64,000 nt of DNA from Actinotalea endophytica (GCF_025717005.1 NZ_JAOVZU010000013.1:1-64000), one strand, 5' to 3'; shown: positions 1 through 9,269, counted from the first letter of the stretch. Notes: generated by a model not told the origin, from the letters alone. Translations and numbers: made by a program.

Positions 1-76
1 GGTCACGCCGCAGATCGACCGCCATCCGGATCGCCCGCTCCCGGAGCTCCTCCGGGTACTTCCTCGGTGCTGCCAT
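1..76 (-). CDS. IS3-type transposase OrfA, N-terminus only
   Basis: The visible 25 codons begin MAAPRKYPEELRERAIRM, the typical start of the helix-turn-helix OrfA (IS3/IS911 class) that binds element ends and is frameshifted into OrfAB. The ATG is at 76-74 on the minus strand, about 50 nt inside the putative terminal repeat. The gene continues beyond base 1, so intactness cannot be judged. Confidence 0.75.
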   Translation of the reverse strand, partial: MAAPRKYPEELRERAIRMAVDLRRD

Positions 77-127
77 GACTCTCATCCTCCGTGGATTGAG
101 AGCCTCTACGAAACCCGGGGCGGTTCA
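1..127 (-). mobile_element. IS3-family element, one terminus (truncated by window edge)
   Basis: Only the upstream end of an insertion sequence is visible. Read on the minus strand it begins TGAACCGCCCCGGG near position 127, the TG-initiated type of inverted repeat seen at IS3-family ends. A short leader follows and then the start of an orfA-like transposase at position 76. The other terminus and the target duplication lie outside the window. The boundary at 127 is inferred from the TG end. The element sits 53 bases from the stop codon of the radical SAM gene at the end of the sulfatase cluster. Confidence 0.6.
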
Positions 128-180
128 CAGAGGGCCGCCACCGGAACGCCGGGGCGGGCTTCCGGCTGTGTCGTACGCCG

Positions 181-1437
181 TCAGTGAAGGTCCATGACGT
201 CCGCCGCCGGCCCGCCCGCACGCAGGAGCGAGGCCATCGCATCCAGGGCAGGCCCCGCGTGGGTGTAGAAGCGGTAGTACCCGGCACACAGGTAGTTCAG
301 CCCTGGTTCGCCTGCGGCGGTCGTGGTGAACCGATCCTTGGGGCAGCCGCCGTGGCACGCCCACCGCACCGGGCAGTCGAGGCACTGGCCGGGCAGCTCG
401 GTGAGCTTGGACCCGCCGAACCGGCGCTGCTCAGGTGAGCCCAGCATGCTGCGGAACGAGTCCTCGGCCACGTTCCCGAGTCGGTACTCCGGCTCGACGT
501 AGTGGTCACAGGAGTACACGTCGCCGTTGTGCTCGACCGCCAGCGCGGCGCCGCACTCGGGCGAGTGCACGCAGAGGCTGTAGTGCCCGAACAGGTTGCC
601 GAGCGCCACGTCGACGTCCTGGACGAACACCGTGCCGACGTCGCGCGAGAGCCACTCGTCGAAGATCGCGACCAGGAACTCGCCGTACGCGGCCGGGTCG
701 ACCGACCGCGACGTCACGGCGTCGCCGCGCTGCTGGTAGAGCAGGGTGCGCGGGCCGTGCGCGCCCGGACGCCACCCCTGCTCGGCCAGCGGCAGCGAGT
801 CCGCCGGCACGCGCTCGACGATCGGGATGAACTGCAGGTACCGCGCGCCGAGCTCGTCACGGAAGTAGCGGTACACCTCCAGCCCGTGCTCCTGGTTCGC
901 GGCATGGACGGTGCACAGGATGTTCGTCTCCACGCCGTGCCGCTGCAGGACGTCCCAGCCGCGCAGCACCTGGTCGTGCGTGCCGCGGCCGGCCTTGTTC
1001 ACCCGGTACGCGTCGTGCAGGTGCGCCGGGCCGTCCATCGACAGCCCGACCAGGAAGTGGTGCTCGGCCAGGAACGCGCCCCAGTCGTCGTCCAGCAGGG
1101 TGCCGTTGGTCTGGATCGCGTGATGCAGCTGCTGACCCGGTCGGGCGAGCTCGGCGGCCAGTGCCACGGCCCGCCGGAAGAACGCGAGCCCACGCATCGT
1201 CGGCTCGCCCCCTTGCCAGGCGATCTCCACCGGCCCGTCGGGCTGGGAGTCGAGCAGGTTGGCCAGGTAGGTCTCCAGGCCCTCCTCGCTCATCCGCTGG
1301 GAGTCGTGGTCGTACAGCAGCTCCTTGGACAGGAAGAAGCAGTACGTGCAGTCCAGGTTGCACGCCGCGCCCGTCGGCTTGGCCAGCACGCTGAACGGCA
1401 GCCGACGAGCCCCGGGCGGTGGAGCGGGCGCGCTCAT
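181..1437 (-). CDS. Anaerobic sulfatase-maturating enzyme (radical SAM/SPASM)
   Basis: A 418-residue enzyme expected to convert the active-site Cys (or Ser) of sulfatases to formylglycine using S-adenosylmethionine. The radical SAM cluster motif is C26-x3-C30-x2-C33, followed by the GGEP motif near residue 77. The C-terminal SPASM region carries eight cysteines (about 289, 295, 310, 352, 355, 361, 365, 384), enough for two auxiliary [4Fe-4S] clusters, as known for anSMEs. Its ATG overlaps the stop of the upstream DUF202 gene (ATGA), and two Cys-type sulfatases lie just upstream on the same strand, which are the obvious substrates. An O2-independent matures system fits a facultative anaerobe. 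Related SPASM peptide-modifying enzymes are the alternative, but context favours anSME. Confidence 0.9.
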   Translation of the reverse strand: MSAPAPPPGARRLPFSVLAKPTGAACNLDCTYCFFLSKELLYDHDSQRMSEEGLETYLANLLDSQPDGPVEIAWQGGEPTMRGLAFFRRAVALAAELARPGQQLHHAIQTNGTLLDDDWGAFLAEHHFLVGLSMDGPAHLHDAYRVNKAGRGTHDQVLRGWDVLQRHGVETNILCTVHAANQEHGLEVYRYFRDELGARYLQFIPIVERVPADSLPLAEQGWRPGAHGPRTLLYQQRGDAVTSRSVDPAAYGEFLVAIFDEWLSRDVGTVFVQDVDVALGNLFGHYSLCVHSPECGAALAVEHNGDVYSCDHYVEPEYRLGNVAEDSFRSMLGSPEQRRFGGSKLTELPGQCLDCPVRWACHGGCPKDRFTTTAAGEPGLNYLCAGYYRFYTHAGPALDAMASLLRAGGPAADVMDLH

Positions 1438-1763
1438 CTGGACACCGCCATCACCAGAACCGCGGCGATCGCCACACCAGCAACCCCGCTGACGGCTACC
1501 GCGACCGCCGCCGGGAGCCGGCCGTCAGGTAGTCGGGGCTGCCCTGCGAGGAGCGCCGCGACGGCCGCCGCCGATCGCCGGTGCGCCGCGACCCCAAGAA
1601 GCCCCGCGGCCCCCAGCACGAGCACCGCGAGGACCACCCCGACCACCCCGACCAGCCCAGGGAGCACCTTCAGCCCGGCCACACCCGCGACCGCGAGCGA
1701 CAGCGAGGTCCGGTTCCACGCGAGCGCGGTCCGCTCAGGCTGCAACCCCGGATCGAAGGTCAT
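1434..1763 (-). CDS. DUF202 small membrane protein
   Basis: A 109-residue protein starting MTFDPGLQPERTALAWNRT, the N-terminal signature of DUF202 (x-x-ERTxLAWxRT), followed by about three hydrophobic segments. Function of the family is not established. It overlaps both neighbours by four bases (ATGA at each junction), so it is translationally coupled to a second DUF202-type protein upstream and to the anSME downstream. It may be membrane scaffolding or simply a two-gene cassette inserted into the sulfatase operon; the sequence gives no catalytic motif. Confidence 0.85.
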   Translation of the reverse strand: MTFDPGLQPERTALAWNRTSLSLAVAGVAGLKVLPGLVGVVGVVLAVLVLGAAGLLGVAAHRRSAAAVAALLAGQPRLPDGRLPAAVAVAVSGVAGVAIAAVLVMAVSR

Positions 1764-2104
1764 CCGCCATCTCCCACCATGACGCCCAGGACGGACAGGA
1801 TCCCTACGATCAGCACCCCGACGGCCATCGGGAGGCCCAGTCGCGGCACGGGCAACGGGCGGCCGTGACGCATCGCCGTCTCGACGTGGGTCCAGTGCCA
1901 CCATGCGACGACCGGCACGACCAGCCCCATACCGAGGAGCAGGAGCGAGGCCGCCAGGCGGAGCCCGGGGTGCAGCGGCAGACCCAACGCCTCGAGCGCG
2001 ACACCGCCCGCGATCAGGGCCAGGGCCGTCCGTATCCATGCCAGCAGCGTGCGCTCGTTGGCCAGCGTGAACCGGGGATCCGGCTCCACGCCTGCGTCGT
2101 ACAC
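1760..2104 (-). CDS. YidH-type DUF202 membrane protein
   Basis: About 114 residues with RFTLANERTLLAWIRTALAL near the N-terminus, the hallmark of YidH/DUF202, then three predicted membrane helices. The start is uncertain: GTG at 2104 or 2089 puts the family motif near the N-terminus, while an in-frame ATG at 2176 would add 24 poorly conserved residues. The stop overlaps the ATG of the next DUF202 gene. The pair (YidH plus a shorter DUF202 protein) is a common tandem in actinobacteria, but its placement between sulfatases and their maturase is odd. Confidence 0.8.
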   Translation of the reverse strand: MYDAGVEPDPRFTLANERTLLAWIRTALALIAGGVALEALGLPLHPGLRLAASLLLLGMGLVVPVVAWWHWTHVETAMRHGRPLPVPRLGLPMAVGVLIVGILSVLGVMVGDGG

Positions 2105-2222
2105 ACGCCCCGGGAACCGACGCCTCACCGCTCCCGCTCCCGTGTCCGCGGCGGACCCACCGCTACCCACCGGCATCGGACCGAACCACCCTTCCCGCGC
2201 ACCACCCGCCCGGAGATCACAA

Positions 2223-3692
2223 CTAGCCCTTGATCTGCCTGCGGCTCTCGTTCGTGAGGTCACCGGGCCGGCGGAACTGCGAGGGGTGCGGCGCGTCGTG
2301 CAGGCGCTCCTGCTCGCGGCCCATCGCCTCGGTGAGACCGGCACGCACCGACGCGTAGGCCGGGTCGTCGGCGAGGTTGTTGAGCTCTGACGGGTCCTCG
2401 AGCAGGTCGTAGAGCTCCCACTCCCCCGGGTACTGGAAGACACCCGTCCCCGGCAACCCCAGGCCGTCGTTGTAGTAGTAGATCAGCTTGTAGCGCTCGG
2501 TCCGGTACCCGTAGTGCGCAGGGGCGTGATGGAAGACGTCGTCATGCTCCCAGTAGCGGTAGTAGATGCCCTCCCAGTCCGGCTGGGCGGCGACGTCGGC
2601 CGCGATGTCGCCGAAGAAGCTCCGGCCCTGCATCCGCTCGTGCGCCGGTACCCCGGCAGCCTCGAGGAAGGTCTGGGCGAAGTCCACGTTCGTCACCAGG
2701 CCGGAGTGCACCTGCCCGGGTGCGACACGCCGCGGGAAGCTCATCAGCATCGGCATCCGCAGCGACTCCTCGAACATGAACCGCTTGTCGAACCAACCGT
2801 GCTCACCAAGGAAGAACCCTTGGTCGGAGGCGTACATCAGCACGGTGTCATCGAACTCGCCGCGCTCCTCGAGCCAGTCGATCACGCGACCGACGTTCTC
2901 GTCGACGGCGTCGACGCACCGCAAGTAGTCCTCCATGAACCGCTGGTACTTCCACAGTGCCGCGTCCTCGTAGGACAGGCCCGATGGCGGTTCCTCCTTG
3001 AGGTCCTCGGTGTTGAGGTTCTCCGCGAGGCGCATGAGGGCGCGACGGACTGACGCCGACCGCGTCGAGTAGTCGTCGTCCCACGTGTCGGGGACCGGGA
3101 TCGTTCCCGTGTAGTTGTCCTTGTGGCGCGGGTGGGGCTCCCAGGGGCGGTGCGGTGCCTTGTGGTAGATCAGCACGCACCACGGGTCATCGCCCTCGAG
3201 CGAGTCCACCCACCCGGTCGCCATGTCCGTGATCTTGTCGGTCGAGTACCCCTCGACGATGCGGTCCCCGCCCTCGTCGAGGAAGATCGCGTCCCAGTAC
3301 TCGCCCTGGCCATCGTGCCCGATGAGGATGTCCCAGTAGTCGAAGGACTCCGGACGGTTCCCCTCGTGCTCCCCCATGTGCCACTTCCCGACGATCGCCG
3401 TCTTGTAGCCGGCCGCCTTGAGCTGGGAGACGAACGTCGGCTGCGTGGCATCGATCGGCGTGACCAGGGTCGTCACGCCGTTGACGTGCGAATAGGTGCC
3501 GGTCAGGATCGACGCGCGGCTCGGCGAGCACAGCGCGTTGGTGGCGAAACAGTTCTCGAAACGCACACCCCGCTCGCCGATCTCGTCGATCCGTGGCGTG
3601 CGGTTGTAGACCGATCCGTAGGCGCTGATCGCCTGCGAGCCGTGGTCGTCCGTGAGGATCATCACGATGTTCGGGCGGCGTGGATCCGTCAA
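2223..3692 (-). CDS. Sulfatase (S1, Cys-type)
   Basis: A predicted sulfuric ester hydrolase of the alkaline phosphatase superfamily, 489 residues from the chosen start. The core motif C-S-P-S-R (Cys about residue 55) marks the formylglycine precursor, and the metal-binding LTDDHG (about residues 14-19) and KWHMGEH segments are present. An upstream ATG at 3734 exists, but TTG at 3692 has an AAGGAG Shine-Dalgarno (3700-3705, minus strand) with 7-nt spacing and begins just before the conserved PNIVMILTDD strand, so TTG is preferred. No signal peptide is seen, so the substrate would be desulfated in the cytoplasm after import. Substrate is unknown. Confidence 0.9.
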   Translation of the reverse strand: MTDPRRPNIVMILTDDHGSQAISAYGSVYNRTPRIDEIGERGVRFENCFATNALCSPSRASILTGTYSHVNGVTTLVTPIDATQPTFVSQLKAAGYKTAIVGKWHMGEHEGNRPESFDYWDILIGHDGQGEYWDAIFLDEGGDRIVEGYSTDKITDMATGWVDSLEGDDPWCVLIYHKAPHRPWEPHPRHKDNYTGTIPVPDTWDDDYSTRSASVRRALMRLAENLNTEDLKEEPPSGLSYEDAALWKYQRFMEDYLRCVDAVDENVGRVIDWLEERGEFDDTVLMYASDQGFFLGEHGWFDKRFMFEESLRMPMLMSFPRRVAPGQVHSGLVTNVDFAQTFLEAAGVPAHERMQGRSFFGDIAADVAAQPDWEGIYYRYWEHDDVFHHAPAHYGYRTERYKLIYYYNDGLGLPGTGVFQYPGEWELYDLLEDPSELNNLADDPAYASVRAGLTEAMGREQERLHDAPHPSQFRRPGDLTNESRRQIKG

Positions 3693-3764
3693 GGAGCTGC
3701 TCCTTCGTGACGTAGGGCGATGCTCGGGCGGCATCCCCCCGGGAGAGGACGGTGCCAGAGCGCG

Positions 3765-5264
3765 TCAGGCATCGTCGGCCGCGCGATAGGTCGACTCGTC
3801 GAGACCGGACATCGTCGGGTCGTACTCGACGTCACCGATCTCGAACATCGTGGTCATCCAGTGGAAGAAGTTGTCCCCACGGTCACGAAGGAGGCGGTAC
3901 AGGCGAGCCATCAGATCCCGACGGACCTCGGCGTGCTCCGGGTGACCGTAGACGTTGTGCAGCTCGTCCGGGTCGGCGCGGAGGTCGTACAGCTCGTTGA
4001 CGGACTCCGGGTTGACCACCAGCTTGTAGCGGTCGGTCCGGAGCATTCGCTGGGGGTACGGGAAGTGGTGTCCGTGGAACTCGCCGACGATCTCCTGGCG
4101 CCAGTCCACCTCCTCGCCTCGGAGCAGCGGGACCAGGCTCACCGAGTCCACGGCATCACCCGTGGGAAGCCCGGCGAGCTCGAGGATCGTCGCGGTGCAG
4201 TCCATCAGGCTGACGAACTCGGAGCGCACCTGGGCCGGAGCCCCGGGCACCCGCACGATCCCGGGGGTGCGGTAGATGTCGTCGTACATCGCCGGCCCCT
4301 TGTCGTGCAGGCGGTGCGATCCCGTGAACTCGCCGTGGTCCGCGGTGAAGACCACGGCGGTGTCGTCGGCCAGGCCGAGGCGTTCCACGGCCGCCATCAC
4401 ACGCCCGATCTCATCGTCGATCAGCGCGACGTACCCCCGGTAGACCGCGAGCAGCTTTCGGGACACCTCCAGCGGCATGGTGTCGAACGTCCAGTGCGCG
4501 CTGTAGTTCGCCTGGACCGGCGGCTTGCCGGCGAAGGTCTCCTGGACCGAGGGTGGCAGCTCCACCTCGGTCGGGTCGACCAGGTCGAAGTACCTGTCGG
4601 GCAGCACGTACGGCAGGTGCGGGCCGAAGAAGTGCAGCGCGAGGAAGAACGGGCGCCGCCCGGCGCGGAAGTCCTCCCCGTAGCGCTCGAGCATCTCGAT
4701 GGCCCTCGTGGCGAGGTAGTGCTCGAACGTCGCTTCGACGGGCTGGTCGAGACGGGCCGCCAACAGGTTGCCGGGTCCGCCGTTGGGCAGTACCCCGCGG
4801 ATCTGGTCATGGACCCTGTAGGGCGGGTACCCGTGCTCGTCAAGGTAGGCGAGGTAGTCGGGATGGTCGACGGGGTTGTGCCAACCGGCAAGGCTGGGAC
4901 CGTCGAAGCCGAACGTCGCTGCGGTCTTCTCCGTCCCCGCGTGCCACTTGCCGATGAGCCCACAGTTGTAGCCGGCCGCACGCAACGGCTGCGAGAACGC
5001 CCACTGCCCGTCCGGGAGGTCCTCGAGATAGCCGACGTTGCGCTCGTAGTTCGCCAGGAGCCTGTGCCGGAAGGGTGCACTCCCCGTCAGCAGGCTCGCC
5101 CTGGCCGGCGTGCAGATGGCCGTCGGGGTGTACCAGTGGTCGAACCGGGTCCCGGCACTCGCAAGCGCGTCGAGCGCGGGGGTCAGAGCCGGGGTGGCGC
5201 CGTAGGCGCCGAGGGTGTCCGCCCGATGCTGGTCGGTCATCAGGAAGAGGATGTTCTGTGCCAT
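3765..5264 (-). CDS. Sulfatase (S1, Cys-type)
   Basis: A 499-residue sulfatase with the formylglycine motif C51-T-P-A-R, an N-terminal metal-binding FLMTDQHRAD strand, a GKWHAG segment and a FTADHGE motif carrying further metal ligands. Only moderately similar to the neighbouring sulfatase, so the two probably act on different sulfate positions. No export signal is visible. It lies 52 nt downstream of the solute-binding protein gene and 72 nt upstream of the second sulfatase, so one transcript with the importer is likely. SD GGGAG lies about 10 nt before the ATG. Confidence 0.9.
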   Translation of the reverse strand: MAQNILFLMTDQHRADTLGAYGATPALTPALDALASAGTRFDHWYTPTAICTPARASLLTGSAPFRHRLLANYERNVGYLEDLPDGQWAFSQPLRAAGYNCGLIGKWHAGTEKTAATFGFDGPSLAGWHNPVDHPDYLAYLDEHGYPPYRVHDQIRGVLPNGGPGNLLAARLDQPVEATFEHYLATRAIEMLERYGEDFRAGRRPFFLALHFFGPHLPYVLPDRYFDLVDPTEVELPPSVQETFAGKPPVQANYSAHWTFDTMPLEVSRKLLAVYRGYVALIDDEIGRVMAAVERLGLADDTAVVFTADHGEFTGSHRLHDKGPAMYDDIYRTPGIVRVPGAPAQVRSEFVSLMDCTATILELAGLPTGDAVDSVSLVPLLRGEEVDWRQEIVGEFHGHHFPYPQRMLRTDRYKLVVNPESVNELYDLRADPDELHNVYGHPEHAEVRRDLMARLYRLLRDRGDNFFHWMTTMFEIGDVEYDPTMSGLDESTYRAADDA

Positions 5265-5316
5265 AGCGTGTTGTCTCCCTCGGCGCCTACGGTCTGCTCA
5301 GCGTCCGGCGCTGGGT

Positions 5317-6357
5317 CTAGTTGCCTGCCTCGGCGAACATGTCACCGAGGTAGTAGGTGGCGGGGTCCCCGTTGGCCTCGAGCTTGCCCGCCGAGACGAA
5401 GAAGTCACCCATGTTCGACAGCCAGGTGTCGATGAGGCCGTTCTCGGTCCACTCGGTGACCTCGTCCACGGTCAGGATCTGCTGGTTGGCCGCGTCGGCG
5501 CTGACGTCAGCGGCATCCAGCCCGAGCATGTCGGCGGTGAGCTGGATCGCCTCCTCCGGGTTGTCGGTGCGCCACTGCATGGCCTCCTTGAGAGCCGCGA
5601 GCACCGCTTCGACCGTCGCGGGGTCATCGGCAACCAGGTCGTTGCCCACCACGAAGGCCGTCGGGAAGGCCATGGTGTCGATGAAGTCCGCGTTCTTCGC
5701 GAGCTCGACGAGGTCGGGCACCTGCTCCTTGATGGTCGCGATCGCGGGGTACCAGTAAGCGGCCGCGTCGACCTGGCCGGACGCGAACGCCGTCACGATC
5801 GCAGCAGCGTCCATCGGGACTGCTTCGATGTCGTCCTTCGTCATGCCGTTCGCCTCGAGCGCGAGTGTCAGGATCATGTCGCCGCTGGTGCCCTCGGGGT
5901 AGGCGACGGACTTGCCCTCGAGGTCTGCGATCGACGTGATCCCGGGCTGGGCGATGACTCGGTCCGCGCCGCCGACCGTGTTGATCATGGCGATGGAGAC
6001 CTCGCCCGACATCGGCAACCAGAACGCGCCGGGGCCGATGTAGCCGAAGTCGAGGTCGCCGGTGCCGATCGCCTGGATCTGCAGCGGCCCATTGGTGAAG
6101 ACAGGGGTCTGAACGTCCAGGTTGTACTCGTCCCAGATCCCCTGGTCCGCGGCGATGGCCAGGAGCGAGGCTCCGTTGAAGTCGGCGATGTAGCCGAAGT
6201 TCACCTTCGTCGGCTCGGTCGCACCTGCCGCGGTCCCGGCCGCCGAGCTCCCCTCCGTGGAGCCGTCGCCGGAACCGCCGCATCCGGCGAGCATCAGTGC
6301 GACCGCAGTCGCGGCGACGACGCCGAGGCGCCGACGCAGTGGGAGTGCGAGAGACAT
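5317..6357 (-). CDS. ABC transporter solute-binding lipoprotein, sulfonate/taurine type
   Basis: A 346-residue SsuA/TauA/NitT-like binding protein. Residues 1-26 form a lipoprotein signal ending in LAGC26; a Ser/Gly-rich linker follows, then the bilobal domain (FGYIADFNGASLLAIA). The ATG at 6357 is chosen because GAGGAG sits 7 nt upstream; a second ATG at 6372 has its SD touching the codon. With the ATPase and permease just upstream it completes an importer. The sulfatases downstream suggest that the ligand is an organosulfate or sulfonate, but the binding-protein family also covers other small anions and thiamine precursors. Confidence 0.88.
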   Translation of the reverse strand: MSLALPLRRRLGVVAATAVALMLAGCGGSGDGSTEGSSAAGTAAGATEPTKVNFGYIADFNGASLLAIAADQGIWDEYNLDVQTPVFTNGPLQIQAIGTGDLDFGYIGPGAFWLPMSGEVSIAMINTVGGADRVIAQPGITSIADLEGKSVAYPEGTSGDMILTLALEANGMTKDDIEAVPMDAAAIVTAFASGQVDAAAYWYPAIATIKEQVPDLVELAKNADFIDTMAFPTAFVVGNDLVADDPATVEAVLAALKEAMQWRTDNPEEAIQLTADMLGLDAADVSADAANQQILTVDEVTEWTENGLIDTWLSNMGDFFVSAGKLEANGDPATYYLGDMFAEAGN

Positions 6358-6442
6358 CGTCGTTCTCCTCATCCTCTTCCTATGGTGGTCACCCCGAGCG
6401 GGGCAGTTCCGTTCACGTCTGCTGCGCCGCCGGCGCGGGCGC

Positions 6443-7237
6443 TCAGTGCTCCCCCGGCTCCGACTGGTGGTAGACGGCGGTCCAGACGCGGTTGCGCAGC
6501 TCGGAGAACTCCGGCGAGAGCCGGACCTCCTCGGTGCGCGGGTAGGGCAGGTCCACATCGATGACCTCGAAGATGCGGCCCGGTCTCGCGGCCATCACCA
6601 CGACGCGGTTGCCGAGAATCACGGCTTCGTCGACGTCGTGCGTGATGAACATGACGGTGCGCTTCTCAGCGCTCCACGTGTCGAGCAGCTGTTCCTGAAG
6701 CTTCACGCGGGTCAGGGCGTCGAGGGCACCGAAGGGCTCGTCCATGAGCAGGATCTCGGGGTTGACGGCGTACGCGCGTGCGATGGCGCACCGCTGCTTC
6801 ATGCCGCCCGAAAGCATCTTGGGCAACGCGTCAGCGAACTGGTCGAGGCCGACGAGGCTGATGAAGTGCTCGGCGCGCTCGCGGCGTTCAGCCTTGCCGA
6901 CCCCCGCCGTCTTGAGGCCGAACTCGACGTTCTTGCGCACGGTGAGCCACGGGAAGAGCGCGTACTGCTGGAAGATCACACCCCGCTCCGGGCCCGGCCC
7001 GTTGACGGCAGCGCCGCCGACGAGGGCCTCGCCGGACGTCGGGCTGTCGAGCCCGGCGAGGATGTTCAGCAGCGTGGACTTCCCACAGCCGGACGGTCCT
7101 ACGACTGTGACGAACTCGTTGTCGGCGATCTCGAGATCCACGCCGTTGAGAGCGACGAACTCCTCGCCCTTGAGCGGGAAGACCTTACGGACTCCCCGCA
7201 CGGAGATCCTTGGAGCCGTGCCGGTCTGCTCAGTCAT
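6443..7237 (-). CDS. ABC transporter ATP-binding protein, SsuB/TauB type
   Basis: 264 residues with Walker [10 protein letters not shown] (about 48-56), signature LSGGMKQR and Walker [13 protein letters not shown], the sequence style of the nitrate/sulfonate/taurine importer ATPases. The ATG at 7237 has AGGAG 6 nt upstream and overlaps the permease stop (ATGA). It powers import together with the permease at 7234-8016 and the lipoprotein at 5317-6357. Confidence 0.92.
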   Translation of the reverse strand: MTEQTGTAPRISVRGVRKVFPLKGEEFVALNGVDLEIADNEFVTVVGPSGCGKSTLLNILAGLDSPTSGEALVGGAAVNGPGPERGVIFQQYALFPWLTVRKNVEFGLKTAGVGKAERRERAEHFISLVGLDQFADALPKMLSGGMKQRCAIARAYAVNPEILLMDEPFGALDALTRVKLQEQLLDTWSAEKRTVMFITHDVDEAVILGNRVVVMAARPGRIFEVIDVDLPYPRTEEVRLSPEFSELRNRVWTAVYHQSEPGEH

Positions 7238-8016
7238 CGCCGCTCCTGCCATCCGGTGAGCTTCTCCTCCGCGGCCAGCAGCAACCGGTCCATGATCAGA
7301 CCGAGCACACCGATCAGCACGATGCCGACGAAGATCGTCGGGAGGTCGTAGTAGATCTGGGCGAACTGCATCCGGTGGCCGATGCCCGCCTGCGCGGCGA
7401 GGAGCTCGGCGGCCACCAGGGTCGCCCACGCAGAGCCGAGACCCACCCGCATCCCCACCAAGATGAAGGGGGTCGAGGCCGGCACGACGACTCGCGAGAA
7501 GATGATCCAGTCGTTGGCCCCGAGCACCCGCGCCGCATTGATGAGCGTGCGGTCGACGCTGACGACGCCTTGGTAGGTGGAGATGACCGAGGCGAGGAAC
7601 GCCGCCAGGAAGATGACGAAGATCTTCGGCGTCTCACCGATCCCCATGAGAACCAGGACGAGCGGTAGCAGGGCCAGAGGCGGGATGGTCCGGAAGAACT
7701 GGATCCACGGCTCGAAGATGCCGCGCGCAACCACGTACCAGCCCATCAGGAAGCCCGTGGGCACCGCCGCCGCCGTGCCGAGGAGGAATCCGCTCAGCAC
7801 CCGGCCGAGCGAGGCCATCACGTCCTCCTGCAGCAGCCCCTTCTGCCACAGGTCGACCGCCGCCTCGACGACCTCGGGCGGGGTCGGGAAGTTGAAGCCG
7901 TGCTCGGCCAGGTACCACCAGAGGGCGATGCCTCCCACCACGGAGGCGATGTTGAGGACGACGAGCCGCGCACTGGGTGATATGCCGCGTCGTGTCGTCA
8001 GGCTGGCGGTTGCCAT
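7234..8016 (-). CDS. ABC transporter permease, SsuC/TauC type
   Basis: 260 residues, about six membrane helices, with the inner-membrane permease EAA region (near [17 protein letters not shown]). The ATG at 8016 overlaps the last base of the ROK gene stop (TGATG) and has GGGAG 4 nt upstream. Tight overlap on both sides places it in one operon with the regulator and the ATPase. Substrate specificity is inferred only from neighbours. Confidence 0.9.
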   Translation of the reverse strand: MATASLTTRRGISPSARLVVLNIASVVGGIALWWYLAEHGFNFPTPPEVVEAAVDLWQKGLLQEDVMASLGRVLSGFLLGTAAAVPTGFLMGWYVVARGIFEPWIQFFRTIPPLALLPLVLVLMGIGETPKIFVIFLAAFLASVISTYQGVVSVDRTLINAARVLGANDWIIFSRVVVPASTPFILVGMRVGLGSAWATLVAAELLAAQAGIGHRMQFAQIYYDLPTIFVGIVLIGVLGLIMDRLLLAAEEKLTGWQERR

Positions 8017-9233
8017 CAGGCTCCCATCCTCGGGTGCACCGATCTGTGCACGGGTTGACTCCCGGCCGCGGGCAGCAGGTCGGTGCGGTAGAGCGCCGCG
8101 ATGGCGCCATGGGCGCCACCGACATCGCCGAGGTGTGCGCCCCTGACGTTCGGTACGGTCTCGGCGATCGGCGAGAGCTCGAACTTGAGGGTCTGGGCGA
8201 CCGCCTCGATGATCGCGGGGGCCACTCGGCCGGCCTGGCCCGCGACGACGACCTCGCTCGGGTTCACGACCATGGCGACACCGGCGAGGACGCGCCCGAT
8301 CGTCGTGCCGACACTTCGGAGCACTCGATCGACCGCCGGGTTCCCCGACTCGACCGCTGCAGCGAGATCGTCGATGCTCGCGACGTTCGCTCCTGCGGCG
8401 CGACAGCTCTCGAGGATCGCCGGGAGCGAAGCGACCGTCTCGAGGCATCCGGTCTTGCCACAGCGGCACACCGCGCCATCCGGGGCCACGCTGACGTGCC
8501 CGAACTCACCCGCCAAGCCGGCCGACCCGGAGACGAGGTGCCCGTCCACGATCACCGCGCCCCCCACCCCGTCGCCGATGCGCAGGTACAGGAGGTCCCG
8601 CACGTTCTCGGCCCCCGCAAGGATCGCCTCGGCCAGGCCGGCGAAGCGCGTGTTGTTCTTGACCAGGACGGACACACCGAACCGCTCGAGGAAGGCATCC
8701 TCGACCCCGGGAGGAACTCGCGGGGCGAACGCCTGCGAACCTGGAGACCTCGGCGGCGGATAGGGGCCGGGCACTCCGATCCCGACGCCCTGGATGGCGT
8801 CGAGGTGCGTCCCGGTCCTCCTGGCCTCGCGCTCGATGAGATCGATCGCGGCGGCGATTCGCTCTGGCCACGGCGTCTCGGCGCTGTACGTGGCGGTGCC
8901 CGATGCGACGATGGCGTGCGACGCGTCCGCGATGGCCACGTGTACCCGTTGATGCCCGAAGTCCACACCGACGAACTGCCCCGCGGCCGGGTCGAGCGCG
9001 AGGTACTCGGCCGGTCTGCCACTGCCGAGGCGGGTGTCCGCATCTGTGGCAGCGACAACGATCGCACCGCGGGCGAGCAGGTCGGCGGCGATCTCCGACG
9101 TAGTCGTGCGCGACAGCCCGACCTGCTGGGCGATCTGCGCCCGGGACATCGCGCCTCGCTCGCCGAGTGCGGCGAGAACGCGCGCCTCATGGGTGCGACG
9201 CAGCTGCGCGTGGATCCCGGTCGACTCTGACAT
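8016..9233 (-). CDS. ROK-family transcriptional regulator
   Basis: 405 residues: N-terminal MarR-like helix-turn-helix (about 25-58, [19 protein letters not shown]) followed by a ROK sugar-kinase-like domain with the GVDFG phosphate-binding segment (about 89-93) and a zinc site H246/C256/C258/C263 (CRCGKTGC). The usual catalytic Asp in the NDAN motif is Asn here (KNNTRFA), suggesting a ligand-binding repressor without kinase activity. It heads the sulfatase/importer operon, so it probably senses the imported substrate or its desulfated sugar. The ATG at 9233 lacks an SD but lies 7 nt after a -10 box, so a leaderless start is likely. Confidence 0.88.
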   Translation of the reverse strand: MSESTGIHAQLRRTHEARVLAALGERGAMSRAQIAQQVGLSRTTTSEIAADLLARGAIVVAATDADTRLGSGRPAEYLALDPAAGQFVGVDFGHQRVHVAIADASHAIVASGTATYSAETPWPERIAAAIDLIEREARRTGTHLDAIQGVGIGVPGPYPPPRSPGSQAFAPRVPPGVEDAFLERFGVSVLVKNNTRFAGLAEAILAGAENVRDLLYLRIGDGVGGAVIVDGHLVSGSAGLAGEFGHVSVAPDGAVCRCGKTGCLETVASLPAILESCRAAGANVASIDDLAAAVESGNPAVDRVLRSVGTTIGRVLAGVAMVVNPSEVVVAGQAGRVAPAIIEAVAQTLKFELSPIAETVPNVRGAHLGDVGGAHGAIAALYRTDLLPAAGSQPVHRSVHPRMGA

Positions 9234-9240
9234 GTGATGG

Positions 9241-9269
9241 AACGTACGGAGGCCACATTCTTCCGTCAA
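9241..9269 (-). promoter_or_regulatory. SigA-type promoter of the ROK/sulfatase operon
   Basis: Read on the minus strand: -35 TTGACG (9264-9269), 17-nt spacer, -10 TACGTT (9241-9246), then 7 nt to the ATG at 9233. The spacing implies transcription starting at or next to the start codon. Confidence 0.6.
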
